Shown here: positions 55,547-64,000 of the stretch, piece after piece
How positions within the stretch are numbered: the stretch's first letter is position 1
Layout of the letters: the number at the start of each line of letters is the position of its first letter
Assembly: GCF_003369575.1 (NCBI RefSeq)
Contig: NZ_PIOC01000017.1
Coordinates: forward strand, 430,275 to 494,274
Direction: 5' to 3'
Source of the DNA: Oceanobacillus arenosus
GTDB lineage: Bacteria > Bacillota > Bacilli > Bacillales > Amphibacillaceae
Length of the DNA stretch: 64,000 nucleotides
Position numbers and translations under genes: made by a program
Notes under the pieces: generated by a model
The model's database searches: none
What the model saw: the letters and a program-made list of their open reading frames with translations, nothing else
Told to the model about the DNA's origin: nothing

Positions 55547-58500
55547 AAATACCGCAATCCAAAAAATCCTTGTAATCGGATCGGGTCCAATTGTAATCGG
55601 CCAAGCAGCTGAATTTGATTATTCAGGTACACAGGCATGTCAAACATTAAAGAATGAAGGCTATACTGTCATTTTAGCGAATTCCAATCCAGCAACAATC
55701 ATGACTGATCATACAGTAGCAGATAAAGTATATATGGAGCCATTAACGGTTGAATTTTTAACAAAAATCATTCGCAAAGAGCGGCCAGATGCTCTTTTAG
55801 CAACATTAGGAGGACAAACAGGTTTAAATTTAGCGATTGAACTAGAAAATAATGGCGTATTATCTAAGTTTGGTGTTGTATTATTAGGAACATCGCTAGA
55901 AGCAATTCAAAAAGCAGAAGATAGGGAAAAATTCAGAGATTTAATGCAAGAAATCAATGAACCTGTGCCAGATAGCACCATTGTATATTCTGTAGAGGAG
56001 GCAATTGATTTTTCAAATGAAATTGGTTTTCCATTAATTGTACGTCCAGCATATACACTAGGGGGGACTGGTGGTGGAATGTGTTACAACAAAAGAGAAT
56101 TAACGGAGATAACTCGGAATGGTTTGGCATTATCACCTGTAAATCAGTGTCTAATTGAACGAAATATCGCAGGATTTAAGGAAATTGAATATGAAGTAAT
56201 TCGCGATAAAAAGGATCAAGCCATTGTTGTATGTAATATGGAAAATATTGATCCTGTCGGTATACATACTGGAGATTCAATGGTTGTTGCACCGTCACAA
56301 ACATTAAGTGATCGTGAGCATCAATTATTGCGTAATGCTTCCCTGAAAATTATTCGGGCATTGGAGATTGAAGGTGGTTGTAATGTTCAACTAGCACTCG
56401 ACCCTAACAGTTTCAACTATTATATTATCGAAGTGAATCCAAGAGTGAGCAGATCCTCTGCACTTGCATCAAAAGCAACAGGATATCCGATTGCAAAAGT
56501 CGCAGCAAAAATAGCAGTCGGCTACACTTTGGATGAAATTATTAATCCAATAACAGGCAATACGTACGCAATGTTTGAACCAACACTCGACTATATTGTT
56601 ACAAAATTTCCGCGCTTCCCATTCGATAAATTTATAGACGGTGATAGAAAGCTAGGAACTCAAATGAAAGCAACTGGGGAGATCATGGCGATCGGAAGAA
56701 GCTTCGAAGAGTCGCTATTAAAGGGAATACGCTCACTTGATCATGGATCACAGGAGTTATGGCTGAAATCATTAGAAAAAGTTACAACAATTGAATTGGA
56801 AAATCGGATGAAGACTGCCGATGATGAACGCATTTTTATTATCGCAGAGGCATTTCGCAGAGGGTTATCTGTTGATACGATTTTTGACTATACAAAAATT
56901 GACCGTTTCTTCCTCGTGAAAATACAAAAATTAATTATGTTTGAAACAGAACTAGTAAATAATCGTTATTCCATGGAAGTATTAATGAAAGCTAAGCGCT
57001 TTGGGATTTCAGATGCGCAGATTGCTAGACTATGGAATGTATCTGTTGATTCCGTGTATGAACAGCGACAGAAGGGAAACATAACTCCGGTCTATAAAAT
57101 GGTAGATACATGTGCGGCAGAATTTGAATCTGAGACCCCATACTTTTATAGTTCGTATGAAGAAGAGAATGAATCGATTGCAACGGACCGCAAGAAAATT
57201 CTCGTTCTCGGCTCAGGCCCAATCCGGATCGGTCAAGGAATCGAATTTGATTACGCAACCGTGCATTCCGTACTCGCTATCAAGGAGATGGGATATGAAT
57301 CGATTATTATGAACAATAATCCAGAAACCGTTTCAACCGACTTTAGTATTTCTGATAAGCTCTATTTTGAACCATTGACCCTAGAAGATGTCATGCATGT
57401 CATTGCTTTAGAAAATCCAGAAGGTGTGATTGTTCAGTTCGGTGGGCAAACTGCAATTAATTTAGCAGCAGGTCTTGAACGTAGAGGAGTTAAAATTCTT
57501 GGAACGAGCTTAGAATCGATTGATCGTGCCGAGGATCGTGATAAATTTGAAGACCTACTCGATGAATTATCAATCTTACGCCCAAAAGGAAAGGCTGTTC
57601 GTAATCTTGATCAAGACATCGATGTAGCAAATTGGGTTGGTTATCCGGTACTTGTTAGACCATCTTATGTTATTGGTGGAAGTAGAATGGAAATTGTTTA
57701 TGATGATGCGGATTTACAATTATATTTAAATAAAACAATGGATGCGAGTCCAGAGCACCCAATACTAATCGATAAATATATTACAGGTATGGAAGCGGAA
57801 GTTGATGCAATAAGCGATGGCGACACTGTGATATTACCAGGAATAATGGAACACATTGAGCGCGCTGGTGTGCATTCGGGAGATTCGATGGCAGTATATC
57901 CACCACAAAGAATGAGTGATGGCGTCAAACAAAAATGTATTGATGCAGCAATTAAAATTGCACGCAAGCTGCAGGTGAAAGGTCTGATTAACATTCAATT
58001 CATTATTTGCGATGAGAATGTATATGTTCTTGAAGTTAATCCACGAGCAAGTAGAACAATCCCATTTCTAAGTAAAATTACAGGCGTGCCCATGGCTGAT
58101 CTAGCAACAAAAGCAATTCTAGGTATGAAGTTAGCAGATCTTGGGCTTAGATCTGGAATTCTACCAGATATTGCCAATGTCGCGGTTAAGATTCCCGTCT
58201 TCTCTTTTGAAAAATTACGTAGCGTGGATACGATTCTTGGACCAGAAATGAAATCGACAGGTGAGGCGATCGGTTATGATAGAAATTTAGAAAAAGCGTT
58301 ATTTAAAGGCTTGCTTGCTGCAGGAATTAAGGTTCCTCAAGAAGGTGGCGTATTATTAACGGTGGCGGATAAGGATAAAGCAGAAATGCTCGAAATAGCA
58401 GAACGTTTCTATGAGAACGGATTCGAATTATTTGCAACAGAGGGTACAGCTGCGTTTGTAAAACAAGCAGGGATTCCGATTACAGCTGTAAAGAAGGTAG

Positions 58501-58739
58501 GCGCAGAAAAACCAAATGTCCTTTCCATCATTGAAAAAGGTCAAGTTCAATTTGTAGTAAATACATTAAATTCGGGTAAGCAGCCACGTTCAGACGGATT
58601 TATCATACGCCGGCAAGCAGTAGAACATGGAATAGCCTGTATAACGAGTTTAGATACTGCAAATGCAATACTAAATGTAATTGATACGACAACATTTAGC
58701 GCAAAACCAATGACAAATAAAGAGGATTCTCGCTCATGA
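55539..58739 (+). CDS. carB: Carbamoyl phosphate synthase, large subunit
   Basis: Makes carbamoyl phosphate from bicarbonate, ATP and ammonia. The 1066-residue protein has two homologous ATP-grasp halves: [20 protein letters not shown] near residue 8 and [20 protein letters not shown] near residue 553. The C-terminal MGS-like domain (about 930-1050) is the usual regulatory part. ATG 55539 follows AGGAGG; it overlaps carA by 8 bases and its stop overlaps pyrK. Confidence 0.96.
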   Translation: MPKNTAIQKILVIGSGPIVIGQAAEFDYSGTQACQTLKNEGYTVILANSNPATIMTDHTVADKVYMEPLTVEFLTKIIRKERPDALLATLGGQTGLNLAIELENNGVLSKFGVVLLGTSLEAIQKAEDREKFRDLMQEINEPVPDSTIVYSVEEAIDFSNEIGFPLIVRPAYTLGGTGGGMCYNKRELTEITRNGLALSPVNQCLIERNIAGFKEIEYEVIRDKKDQAIVVCNMENIDPVGIHTGDSMVVAPSQTLSDREHQLLRNASLKIIRALEIEGGCNVQLALDPNSFNYYIIEVNPRVSRSSALASKATGYPIAKVAAKIAVGYTLDEIINPITGNTYAMFEPTLDYIVTKFPRFPFDKFIDGDRKLGTQMKATGEIMAIGRSFEESLLKGIRSLDHGSQELWLKSLEKVTTIELENRMKTADDERIFIIAEAFRRGLSVDTIFDYTKIDRFFLVKIQKLIMFETELVNNRYSMEVLMKAKRFGISDAQIARLWNVSVDSVYEQRQKGNITPVYKMVDTCAAEFESETPYFYSSYEEENESIATDRKKILVLGSGPIRIGQGIEFDYATVHSVLAIKEMGYESIIMNNNPETVSTDFSISDKLYFEPLTLEDVMHVIALENPEGVIVQFGGQTAINLAAGLERRGVKILGTSLESIDRAEDRDKFEDLLDELSILRPKGKAVRNLDQDIDVANWVGYPVLVRPSYVIGGSRMEIVYDDADLQLYLNKTMDASPEHPILIDKYITGMEAEVDAISDGDTVILPGIMEHIERAGVHSGDSMAVYPPQRMSDGVKQKCIDAAIKIARKLQVKGLINIQFIICDENVYVLEVNPRASRTIPFLSKITGVPMADLATKAILGMKLADLGLRSGILPDIANVAVKIPVFSFEKLRSVDTILGPEMKSTGEAIGYDRNLEKALFKGLLAAGIKVPQEGGVLLTVADKDKAEMLEIAERFYENGFELFATEGTAAFVKQAGIPITAVKKVGAEKPNVLSIIEKGQVQFVVNTLNSGKQPRSDGFIIRRQAVEHGIACITSLDTANAILNVIDTTTFSAKPMTNKEDSRS

Positions 58740-59491
58740 TTAAAAAGGAAAAGCTAACGATTATTGCAACGGAACAGATTGCCAAAGACACGATTGAAAT
58801 GAAGTTAAAGAATATCCATGTTAGTGAAACAGTCGTACCAGGCCAATTTCTTCATATTTTAATGGAAGGTCATACGTTAGGGAGACCGATTTCCATAGCT
58901 GATATCGATAAAGAAAATCATATTGTCACGATTCTTTTTAAAGTAATTGGAGCAGGTACGAAACGTTTAGCAGAATACAGTGTGGGGCAGCAGATCGATG
59001 CGCTTGGCCCAAGTGGAAATGGTTTTCCACTTTGGCAAGATGAGAAGGTAACGGTTCTTTTGATAGGTGGAGGAATTGGTGTACCCCCGATGTATTGCCT
59101 TGGTAAACAGCTAGCAAAGCAAAATGTTAATGTTATCGCAATACTTGGTTTTCAAACAGCGGAATATGTAATCTATGAAGAAAAGTTTAATCAAATTGCA
59201 GAAACGTATATTGTCACCGATGACGGTTCTTATGGCAATAAGGGTTTTGTAACAGATTTATTGGATCAAGTAGAAGAGTTTGATTGTTATTACACTTGTG
59301 GTCCGCTCCCGATGATCCAAGCGATTACAGGCAAATTAAAGGGGAAAGATGGCTATATTTCCTTAGAGGAGCGAATGGGATGTGGGGTTGGTGCCTGTCT
59401 CGCCTGTATGATCCCTGCAAATAATGAAAGTGGATATAAGAAAATATGCAGTGATGGACCAGTATTTAGAGCGGAGGAGGTAACAATATGA
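58736..59491 (+). CDS. pyrK: Dihydroorotate dehydrogenase electron transfer subunit
   Basis: FAD and [2Fe-2S] subunit that passes electrons from PyrD to NAD. The 251-residue protein has an FAD domain ([10 protein letters not shown] at about 51-60), an NAD domain ([15 protein letters not shown] at about 105-119) and the cluster cysteines 216, 221, 224 and 238. It marks the dehydrogenase as the NAD-linked class 1B type. Confidence 0.95.
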   Translation: MIKKEKLTIIATEQIAKDTIEMKLKNIHVSETVVPGQFLHILMEGHTLGRPISIADIDKENHIVTILFKVIGAGTKRLAEYSVGQQIDALGPSGNGFPLWQDEKVTVLLIGGGIGVPPMYCLGKQLAKQNVNVIAILGFQTAEYVIYEEKFNQIAETYIVTDDGSYGNKGFVTDLLDQVEEFDCYYTCGPLPMIQAITGKLKGKDGYISLEERMGCGVGACLACMIPANNESGYKKICSDGPVFRAEEVTI

Positions 59492-60402
59492 GCGAATTAG
59501 CGGTAGCAATGCCAGGTCTAAATTTGAATAATCCTATCATGCCTGCTTCTGGATGTTTCGGATTTGGACGTGAATACAGTAACTATTATGATTTAAGTGA
59601 ACTTGGGGCAGTGATAATGAAGGCAGCGACTGGAACTGCTAGACTTGGAAATCCAACGCCACGGGTAGCTGAAACTGCTTCGGGTATGCTTAATGCCATC
59701 GGCCTACAAAATCCTGGTGTCGATAAAATTATCGAACATGAGGTGCAGTTCTTAGCTGCATATAATACTCCTATCATTGCCAATATTGCTGGAAGTACGA
59801 TTGAAGAATACGAAATGGTGGCAGCAGCATTTAATAAAACGGATCATGTCCATGCACTCGAATTAAACATTTCCTGCCCAAATGTAAAGGAAGGTGGTAT
59901 TCAGTTCGGAACAAATCCAGTAATGGCTGCAAAAGTAACAGAAAGAGTAAAGAGGGTAAGTAAACTACCAGTATATGTAAAACTTTCTCCTAATGTTACG
60001 GATATTGTCGCAATGGCAAAAGCAGTGGAATCAGCAGGTGCTGATGGTCTATCTATGATTAATACATTAACTGGTATGCAAATCCACCTTCCATCCAAAC
60101 GTCCACTCATCGCGAATAAAACAGGTGGTTTATCAGGTCCAGCTATAAAACCGATTGCCATTCGGATGATTTATGAAGTGAAACAGCGTGTAGATTTACC
60201 GATTATTGGTATGGGTGGCATTTGTAATGCAGAAGATGTGCTGGAATTTTTATTAGCTGGTGCAAGCGCCGTTGCAGTAGGAACTGCTAATTTCGGTAAT
60301 CCATTAGTTTGTAGGGAAATTATTGCTGATTTGCCAGATGTGTTGAATCGTTTTGGTTTTGCTTCTGTTCAAGAAGCAATCGGAAAGGCGGTATTTGTAT
60401 GA
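59488..60402 (+). CDS. pyrD: Dihydroorotate dehydrogenase, class 1B catalytic subunit
   Basis: FMN enzyme oxidising dihydroorotate to orotate in the cytosol. The 304 residues include [10 protein letters not shown] near residue 20, the active site cysteine in [13 protein letters not shown] (about 130), YVKLSPNV, and [14 protein letters not shown]. The Cys at the active base position and the adjoining pyrK place it in class 1B. Overlaps pyrK and pyrF by four bases each. Confidence 0.96.
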   Translation: MSELAVAMPGLNLNNPIMPASGCFGFGREYSNYYDLSELGAVIMKAATGTARLGNPTPRVAETASGMLNAIGLQNPGVDKIIEHEVQFLAAYNTPIIANIAGSTIEEYEMVAAAFNKTDHVHALELNISCPNVKEGGIQFGTNPVMAAKVTERVKRVSKLPVYVKLSPNVTDIVAMAKAVESAGADGLSMINTLTGMQIHLPSKRPLIANKTGGLSGPAIKPIAIRMIYEVKQRVDLPIIGMGGICNAEDVLEFLLAGASAVAVGTANFGNPLVCREIIADLPDVLNRFGFASVQEAIGKAVFV

Positions 60403-61112
60403 TGGATAACGCAATTTATCTGGCTCTAGATTTTCCAACATGGGGAGTTACGGAACGATTTCTTGAAAACAATCAGCTTCATGGTGTGCCTGTTAAAGTA
60501 GGAATGGAACTATTCTTTCGTGAGGGTCCATCTATCATTGAAAAGTTAAAAGCCAATAATCATCCGATTTTTCTAGACTTGAAATTGCATGATATTCCGA
60601 CAACGGTGAAGAGAGCAATGAAAAATCTTGCGGCACTTGAAGTGGATATTGTTAATGTCCACGCACTTGGTGGCGGTGAAATGATAAAACATGCAAAAGA
60701 AGGATTGCTAAGTGGTTCTTCTACACACAAAACCAAATTAATTGCCGTTACTATCTTGACTTCGCATGATAAGGAAATAATGAATAATCAACTATTAATT
60801 CCTGGTGGGCTTAAAGATAATGCCGTACATTTAGCATATACTGCAAAACAGAGCGGTGCAGACGGTGTTGTCTGTTCCGTTCACGAAGCGAGTTTGATTA
60901 AAGAAAAATGTGGTTATGACTTTTTAACCGTGACACCTGGAATAAGATTAGCAGAAACTGGTTTTGATGATCAAAAACGAGTTGCAACACCGAAATTTGC
61001 AAGAGAAAATGATGCAGATATACTTGTGATTGGCAGAAGCATCACAAAATCTGATAATCCATATCAAGCGTATTGGAAAGCATTAGAGGAGTGGGGACAT
61101 GGCGTTAAATGA
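60399..61112 (+). CDS. pyrF: Orotidine 5'-phosphate decarboxylase
   Basis: Last step to UMP. The 237-residue TIM barrel has the active site segment [12 protein letters not shown] (Asp-Lys-Asp of the catalytic network, about residues 56-67) and VTPGIRL near residue 187. The start is ATG 60399, overlapping the pyrD stop; the next codon, ATG 60402, is also possible. Confidence 0.96.
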   Translation: MMDNAIYLALDFPTWGVTERFLENNQLHGVPVKVGMELFFREGPSIIEKLKANNHPIFLDLKLHDIPTTVKRAMKNLAALEVDIVNVHALGGGEMIKHAKEGLLSGSSTHKTKLIAVTILTSHDKEIMNNQLLIPGGLKDNAVHLAYTAKQSGADGVVCSVHEASLIKEKCGYDFLTVTPGIRLAETGFDDQKRVATPKFARENDADILVIGRSITKSDNPYQAYWKALEEWGHGVK

Positions 61113-61716
61113 AGAATTGGCAATAGATTTATTAGAAATTAAAGCAGTACAACTTAATGTGGACGAATATTTCACATGGACATCAGGGATAAAATCACCA
61201 ATATATTGTGATAATCGGTTAACGATGACATATCCAGTAATTCGGAAAAAAATTACAGATGCATTTATTGCGATGATTGATAGGCTTGATCAAAAACCAG
61301 ATGTAATTGCAGGTTGTGCCACCGCTGGAATCCCCCATGCTGCATGGTTAGCAGATCGCTTACAACTGCCGATGGTATATGTTCGTTCAAAGCCAAAAGG
61401 GCATGGCAAAGGAAATCAAATTGAGGGACAAGTAATAAGAGGGCAAAAGGTTCTAGTCATCGAAGACTTAATTTCCACAGGTGGTTCCGCTATTGAAGCT
61501 GCCAAAGCATTACAACAAGAGGATGTAGAAGTGATCAGCGTTTTTGCGATATTTACATATGGATTAGAAAAGGCTAAGCATCAGTTTGCCGTGGCGAAGC
61601 TTCCGTTTGCGACAATTACTGGTTTTGATCAATTAGTTGAGGCGTTAGTAGTGGACCAGAAGTTAACTCAAAATGAAAAAGAGGAGTTAATCGAATGGCG
61701 TGACAAGTTGAAATAA
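61099..61716 (+). CDS. pyrE: Orotate phosphoribosyltransferase
   Basis: Adds ribose 5-phosphate from PRPP to orotate. The 205-residue protein has [16 protein letters not shown] near the N-terminus, the PRPP motif [13 protein letters not shown] (about 118-130) and [11 protein letters not shown]. It overlaps pyrF by 14 bases and ends the operon; no strong terminator was found behind it, where R1 copy 6 lies instead. Confidence 0.95.
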   Translation: MALNEELAIDLLEIKAVQLNVDEYFTWTSGIKSPIYCDNRLTMTYPVIRKKITDAFIAMIDRLDQKPDVIAGCATAGIPHAAWLADRLQLPMVYVRSKPKGHGKGNQIEGQVIRGQKVLVIEDLISTGGSAIEAAKALQQEDVEVISVFAIFTYGLEKAKHQFAVAKLPFATITGFDQLVEALVVDQKLTQNEKEELIEWRDKLK

Positions 61717-61753
61717 GAATGAAGTTTGATTATCTCTATTAAAAGTGCAAAGT

Positions 61754-62056
61754 CTATATAAACTGCAGACTAGTTTAATGCTTAAGGCTCTCAGGCTAGT
61801 CGCTCCAGAAATACACTACGCTTTTCGCGGGAGCAGGTGAGCCTACTCACGCTATCGCGCTTCGTAGTCTCACCTAGGTTCTTCTTCCTGCAGAAGTCTC
61901 CGTGTATTTCTCCCATTTGGGTTATAAAAATAACATATAAAAGAGTAACATACCACTGAGTTGACATTGATTGGAGTGAAACAATGTCAACTCACGAGTG
62001 AACAGCAACTACTGTCTAGATCTGAAATTAAAATTATCACTAGTTCGCAGTTTATT
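61754..62056. repeat. R1 repeat element, copy 6 (about 300 bp)
   Basis: The clearest ends: TATAAACTGCAGACTAGT at the left and ACTAGTTCGCAGTTTA at the right, inverted repeats of each other. The core keeps GGCTCTCAGGCTAGTCGCTC, CAGAAATACACTACGCTTTT and GTAGTCTCACCTAGG, while the right half (about 61925-62040) differs from the other copies. It fills the gap between pyrE and the convergent methyltransferase gene. Confidence 0.88.
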
Positions 62057-62105
62057 TAAACTACTATTTATTGTAAATTATTTTAAAAAGCAATATCGCC
62101 TAAGT

Positions 62106-62882
62106 TTATGACTGGACAGATAATTTCTGGCATAATACCATCCATTCATCGATTGTAAATTCTTTAATTTCTTCGTGCTCGGCCTTAATTTGAAAGTAAT
62201 CTTTTATCTTCGTGTTAGCAGCCAATATATATTGTTTTACTTCTTCTATTTTAGACTTATTATCTAATGCTCGGTGAACCCATTCATTATATGGTAAAGT
62301 CTTTTTTCTTCTCTCTTGTTTTAAAACGATTAAGTGATTGCTGCTAAAAAGCTTTTCCCATTCCGTAATTTTCAATGACCTGGAATGGCTGTAATCTCGC
62401 ATCTTCTCCAATGAATTAATGAATATATCGATAGAAGGTTCCTCCAATCCGACATTATCAATTAATAAAAATCTGCCATTCGACTTTAAGACACGTTGCA
62501 CTTCTTGAATGAATCTATCAGGATTTGGAAAATGATGTGCGGCAATTCTGCATGTAATAATATCAAATGTGTTATCTAGAAATGGCAGTGACTCAGCGTC
62601 TGCAATGATATAGTTAATGTTTGAATAAAGCTGCAAATGTGTAGAAGTATATTCTAACATTTCTTTTGTAATATCAGTTGCAAAAAGCCTATTCACATTC
62701 GGTGCAAGCTTTCTAGCTACATGACCACCACCAGTGGCTATATCGAGTGCAATCATATCTTTATTAGGCTGAAGCCAGTCAACCAATACTGATAAATCAC
62801 TACCATTCGCATGTGTACTACTTGTAACATACGCTTGCTTGTTTTTAGAGAAAAACTGTTTAACATATTGCTTCTCATTCAT
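62106..62882 (-). CDS. ycgJ: Class I SAM-dependent methyltransferase (YcgJ-like)
   Basis: A 258-residue methyltransferase of the UbiE/Methyltransf_11 type. It has ALDIATGGGHVARKL (SAM motif I, about 43-57), an acidic residue in FATDITKEML (motif post-I) and LLIDNVGLEEPS. The partner gene is a divergent LysR regulator; B. subtilis has the same pair as ycgJ-ycgK, so the assignment is supported by context. The substrate is unknown. Confidence 0.8.
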   Translation of the reverse strand: MNEKQYVKQFFSKNKQAYVTSSTHANGSDLSVLVDWLQPNKDMIALDIATGGGHVARKLAPNVNRLFATDITKEMLEYTSTHLQLYSNINYIIADAESLPFLDNTFDIITCRIAAHHFPNPDRFIQEVQRVLKSNGRFLLIDNVGLEEPSIDIFINSLEKMRDYSHSRSLKITEWEKLFSSNHLIVLKQERRKKTLPYNEWVHRALDNKSKIEEVKQYILAANTKIKDYFQIKAEHEEIKEFTIDEWMVLCQKLSVQS

Positions 62883-62930
62883 TTCCCCACGCCTCCATTC
62901 CTTCTTGCTTTTATATTATGTTTTAACGTG

Positions 62931-62981
62931 TTATAAGTAAAATACTATTATATAATCAATATTAATAACAATTACTTATAA
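62931..62981. promoter_or_regulatory. Inverted repeat between ycgJ-like and lysR genes, candidate operator
   Basis: TTATAAGTAA (62931-62940) and TTACTTATAA (62972-62981) are perfect inverted repeats 31 bases apart in the divergent promoter region; such spacing on one face of the DNA would suit a LysR-type tetramer. Not proven. Confidence 0.5.
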
Positions 62982-62995
62982 GGTTGGTGAAGCAA

Positions 62996-63856
62996 ATGAA
63001 AATTGAGGATTATGAATTACTATTGAAATTAAATGAAATTGGTACGATTCGTGGTACTGCAAAGATTATTTTAATTTCTCAACCAGCAGTAACCCAGCGT
63101 TTGAAATATATCGAGGAGTATTTTGGAGAAATATTATTTATCAGAACACCAAAAGGCCTAGTACCAACACCAAGTGGTGAAATTATTTTAAAGCATGCAA
63201 AAGGTGTGGTGGAAAGGGAAAATGAGTTAATAAATCAACTTGCAGAGTCAAGCAAAGAAATCCAAGGAACATTGTCAATTGCCTGCTCATCATTAATTAG
63301 CCAGCGATTTCTTCCAGCTATTTTAGGAGAATATACAACTAAATTTCCTAAGGTTGCGATTGATCTTGTAACGGGAATTAGTGAAGATATTCGCCGTGAC
63401 CATAAAAATTATCATGTCTGTATCATTCGTGGTGAAAAATTGAAGGAAAGTGTGTCGATTCGTTTATTTGATGATCCATTATACATCTTTGATACGGAAC
63501 CTTTTCCGAAAGATGATTTGAAGGAACGTCCTTTAATATCATTTAAAAGTGATGATAGCATGCATGAGCTAGTAGATAACTGGCTCTTCTATCATCAGGA
63601 GCAAATAAAGCCACAGAAAACAATGACTGTAGACCAGATTGAAACGTGTAAACAATTTATGAAGCAGGGGATTGGGATGGCGGTACTCCCGGAGAGTGTC
63701 TCTGATTCAATGAAAAATGAATATCCAAATGTTCCGCTGAAACTAAATGGAAAACCTGTAACAAGGGATACGTGGGTATGCTATCAAGAAGGGGTTCGTA
63801 AATTACCACAGGTAGATCAGTTTATTTCACTTCTAACCAGTATAAACTTTCTCTAG
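62996..63856 (+). CDS. ycgK: LysR family transcriptional regulator (YcgK-like)
   Basis: A 286-residue regulator with an N-terminal winged helix-turn-helix (IEDYELLLKLNEIGTIRGTAKIILISQPAVTQR, about 3-37) and a C-terminal LysR substrate-binding domain (about 90-285). Its divergent partner is a methyltransferase gene, probably its target. I start at ATG 62996; TTG 62984 and GTG 62987 form part of the ribosome binding site. Confidence 0.85.
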   Translation: MKIEDYELLLKLNEIGTIRGTAKIILISQPAVTQRLKYIEEYFGEILFIRTPKGLVPTPSGEIILKHAKGVVERENELINQLAESSKEIQGTLSIACSSLISQRFLPAILGEYTTKFPKVAIDLVTGISEDIRRDHKNYHVCIIRGEKLKESVSIRLFDDPLYIFDTEPFPKDDLKERPLISFKSDDSMHELVDNWLFYHQEQIKPQKTMTVDQIETCKQFMKQGIGMAVLPESVSDSMKNEYPNVPLKLNGKPVTRDTWVCYQEGVRKLPQVDQFISLLTSINFL

Positions 63857-63914
63857 GATGTTTTTATAAGCGTGTTTTGTTTTACCAGCTTTTAAAATCA
63901 AAATTAAAAGTTTA

Positions 63915-64000
63915 GATAAAGTGCAGATTACTTTAATTCAGAATTTCTTTGCCGAGGTCCGCAGCCCCCATACACCTTCGCTTTCCGCGGGCGGCTGATG
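63915..64000. repeat. R1 repeat element, copy 7, cut by window edge
   Basis: GATAAAGTGCAGATTACTTTAA followed by CACCTTCGCTTTCCGCGGGC resembles the left part of copies 3, 4 and 6. It continues beyond the window. Confidence 0.65.

Overview
This window comes from a low-GC, endospore-forming Firmicute of the family Bacillaceae. The gene order follows the Bacillus subtilis block from the cytochrome caa3 oxidase genes, through the ylb cluster, the division and cell wall (dcw) cluster, spoIIG/sigG, ylmC-H, divIVA and ileS, to the pyrimidine operon. An Oceanobacillus/Virgibacillus/Gracilibacillus-like relative is likely. This is inferred from gene order, protein similarity recalled from memory and intergenic repeat content; no search was run.

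Layout. 1-3836: end of the caa3 oxidase operon (ctaD partial, ctaE, ctaF), then ctaG and a DUF420 gene. 3969-9164: yugN on the minus strand, then ylbC, ylbD, ylbE, ylbF (ricF), ylbG, rsmD and coaD. 9211-12427: an insertion relative to B. subtilis, with an aromatic-acid type MFS transporter, a 3-hydroxyacyl-CoA dehydrogenase and an unrecognised small ORF. 12485-20891: ylbJ (spoVV) and ylbM (tmcAL) on the minus strand, with ylbL, ylbN-rpmF, gerR (ylbO), a DUF3397 gene and bshC on the plus strand. Broken remnants of ylbP, and possibly panE, lie between gerR and bshC. 21149-38688: the dcw cluster, mraZ-rsmH-ftsL-pbpB-spoVD-murE-murF-mraY-murD-spoVE-divIB-ftsA-ftsZ. 39144-46252: spoIIGA-sigE-sigG, ymxH, pgeF (ylmD), ylmE, sepF, ylmG, ylmH and divIVA. 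46320-51350: T-box-controlled ileS, then lspA and an RluA-family pseudouridine synthase. 51347-61716: the pyrimidine operon pyrR-pyrB-pyrC-carA-carB-pyrK-pyrD-pyrF-pyrE, with two PyrR-type attenuators. 62106-63856: a divergent methyltransferase/LysR pair resembling ycgJ-ycgK.

How it fits together. Most of the window is core machinery: respiration, cell wall precursor synthesis, septum assembly, the mother-cell and forespore sigma factors, and de novo UMP synthesis. Regulation visible in the DNA includes a MraZ-type triple direct repeat, a T-box, two pyr attenuators, a hairpin that partly covers the sigG ribosome binding site, and a terminator-like hairpin whose 3' arm carries the ribosome binding site of spoVE.

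The most unusual content is in the gaps. At least four dispersed repeat families (named R1-R4 here) occupy the intergenic spaces. R1 has terminal inverted repeats and looks like a non-autonomous mobile element. Repeats often sit where genes expected from B. subtilis are missing (murG-murB, ylyA, bpr, pyrP). I found no tRNA, rRNA, CRISPR array or intact transposase gene.
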